A stretch of 5,584 bases of DNA from Clostridia bacterium (GTDB lineage Bacteria > Bacillota > Clostridia > Oscillospirales > CAG-272), in the NCBI GenBank assembly GCA_017453085.1, contig JAFTKV010000162.1:1-5584 (forward strand). The letters run 5' to 3'. Position 1 is the first letter of the stretch, and each line of letters starts with the position of its first letter. Positions 5,375 through 5,584 of the stretch are shown piece after piece. The notes beneath the pieces are model-generated. The model did not search any database, had not been told where the DNA came from, and was given only the letters and a program-made list of their open reading frames with translations. Position numbers and translations under genes: made by a program.

Positions 5375-5584
5375 TTACAGAAGCGAAATCTGATCCTCGA
5401 TAGGATCGAAACGTTCGAACGGAACGCCCGCTGCGGGGATCTTGATTTTGCGCAGTCCCTTGGTGCCGGAGGTGTCTCTGCCGGCTGCGGGCATCGCTTC
5501 AGTGACGGTCTGACCGGACTTGAGACTCATCAGCGTCACGCCCTGAGAGGTCCGGGTGGTCTTCACGGGAATCAGTGAGCTGGA
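5375..5584 (-). CDS. Type IIA DNA topoisomerase subunit A (GyrA/ParC-like), C-terminal end
   Basis: Only the last 69 residues are in the window; the gene continues past the right edge and stops at TAA (complement of 5375-5377). VKTTRTSQGVTLMSLKSG resembles the repeated blade motif of the GyrA/ParC C-terminal beta-pinwheel, which wraps DNA (compare TR-x-TQGV-x-LM-x-L). The final stretch, IPAAGVPFERFDPIEDQISLL (last 21 residues, from Ile49 on), resembles the tails I associate with clostridial paralogues. Gyrase versus topoisomerase IV cannot be decided from this end. The visible length fits the last one to two blades. No clear terminator follows; a few bases later comes the promoter of the SpoIID-like gene, so some read-through is possible. 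Confidence 0.65.
   Translation of the reverse strand, partial: SSSLIPVKTTRTSQGVTLMSLKSGQTVTEAMPAAGRDTSGTKGLRKIKIPAAGVPFERFDPIEDQISLL

Noticed and set aside
5357..5578. Plus-strand open frame (73 codons) at the right edge
   Set aside because: It is antisense to the topoisomerase C-terminal end and lacks a ribosome site.
1..5584. Mobile element, phage, CRISPR or defence island
   Set aside because: No transposase, integrase, terminal inverted repeats, target duplications or spaced repeats are visible. Flanking genes are housekeeping. The tRNA has no att-like duplication of its 3' end within the window.

Overview
The window looks like chromosomal core sequence from a low-to-mid GC Gram-positive bacterium of the class Clostridia, probably Ruminococcaceae/Oscillospiraceae-like. 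This is an inference from four things: strong AAGGAGG-type ribosome binding sites, consensus sigma-A promoters, short U-tracted terminators, and the family composition (clostridial-type enolase end, MATE exporter, SpoIID/LytB-family wall protein, pyrophosphatase-like/Nudix fusion). I see no insertion sequence, phage gene, CRISPR array or attachment site.

Layout, left to right. Positions 1-319 are the 3' end of enolase (eno), closed by a strong terminator (324-358). A sigma-A promoter with an extended -10 (381-409) then drives a two-gene unit: a MATE-family multidrug/metabolite exporter (468-1856) and, 23 bp later, a free methionine-(R)-sulfoxide reductase (1880-2386). Next comes a tRNA-Pro(CGG) gene (2536-2612). 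It has a perfect consensus promoter, an upstream A/T element and a hairpin in its 5' leader. Two terminator hairpins in tandem follow the tRNA (2626-2664 and 2683-2713). The second lies directly ahead of a gene for a pyrophosphatase-like/Nudix fusion protein (2739-3521), which has no obvious promoter of its own.

From 3543 onward everything is on the minus strand. A membrane-anchored SpoIID/LytB-domain protein (3543-5279) converges on the Nudix gene across a shared bidirectional terminator (3506-3540). It has its own sigma-A-like promoter (5314-5342), whose -10 box is bracketed by a 9-bp inverted repeat. At the right edge (5375-5584) is the C-terminal end of a type IIA topoisomerase A subunit (GyrA/ParC-like).

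Functionally this is mostly housekeeping: glycolysis, export plus methionine-oxide repair, a proline tRNA, nucleotide/pyrophosphate sanitation, cell-wall remodelling and DNA topology. I find no convincing new multi-gene system. The points most worth following up are the pyrophosphatase-like/Nudix fusion with an altered metal-site motif, the tandem terminator or attenuator ahead of it, the SpoIID-like protein with a changed C-terminal signature and a SPOR-like segment, and the operator-like repeat in its promoter.
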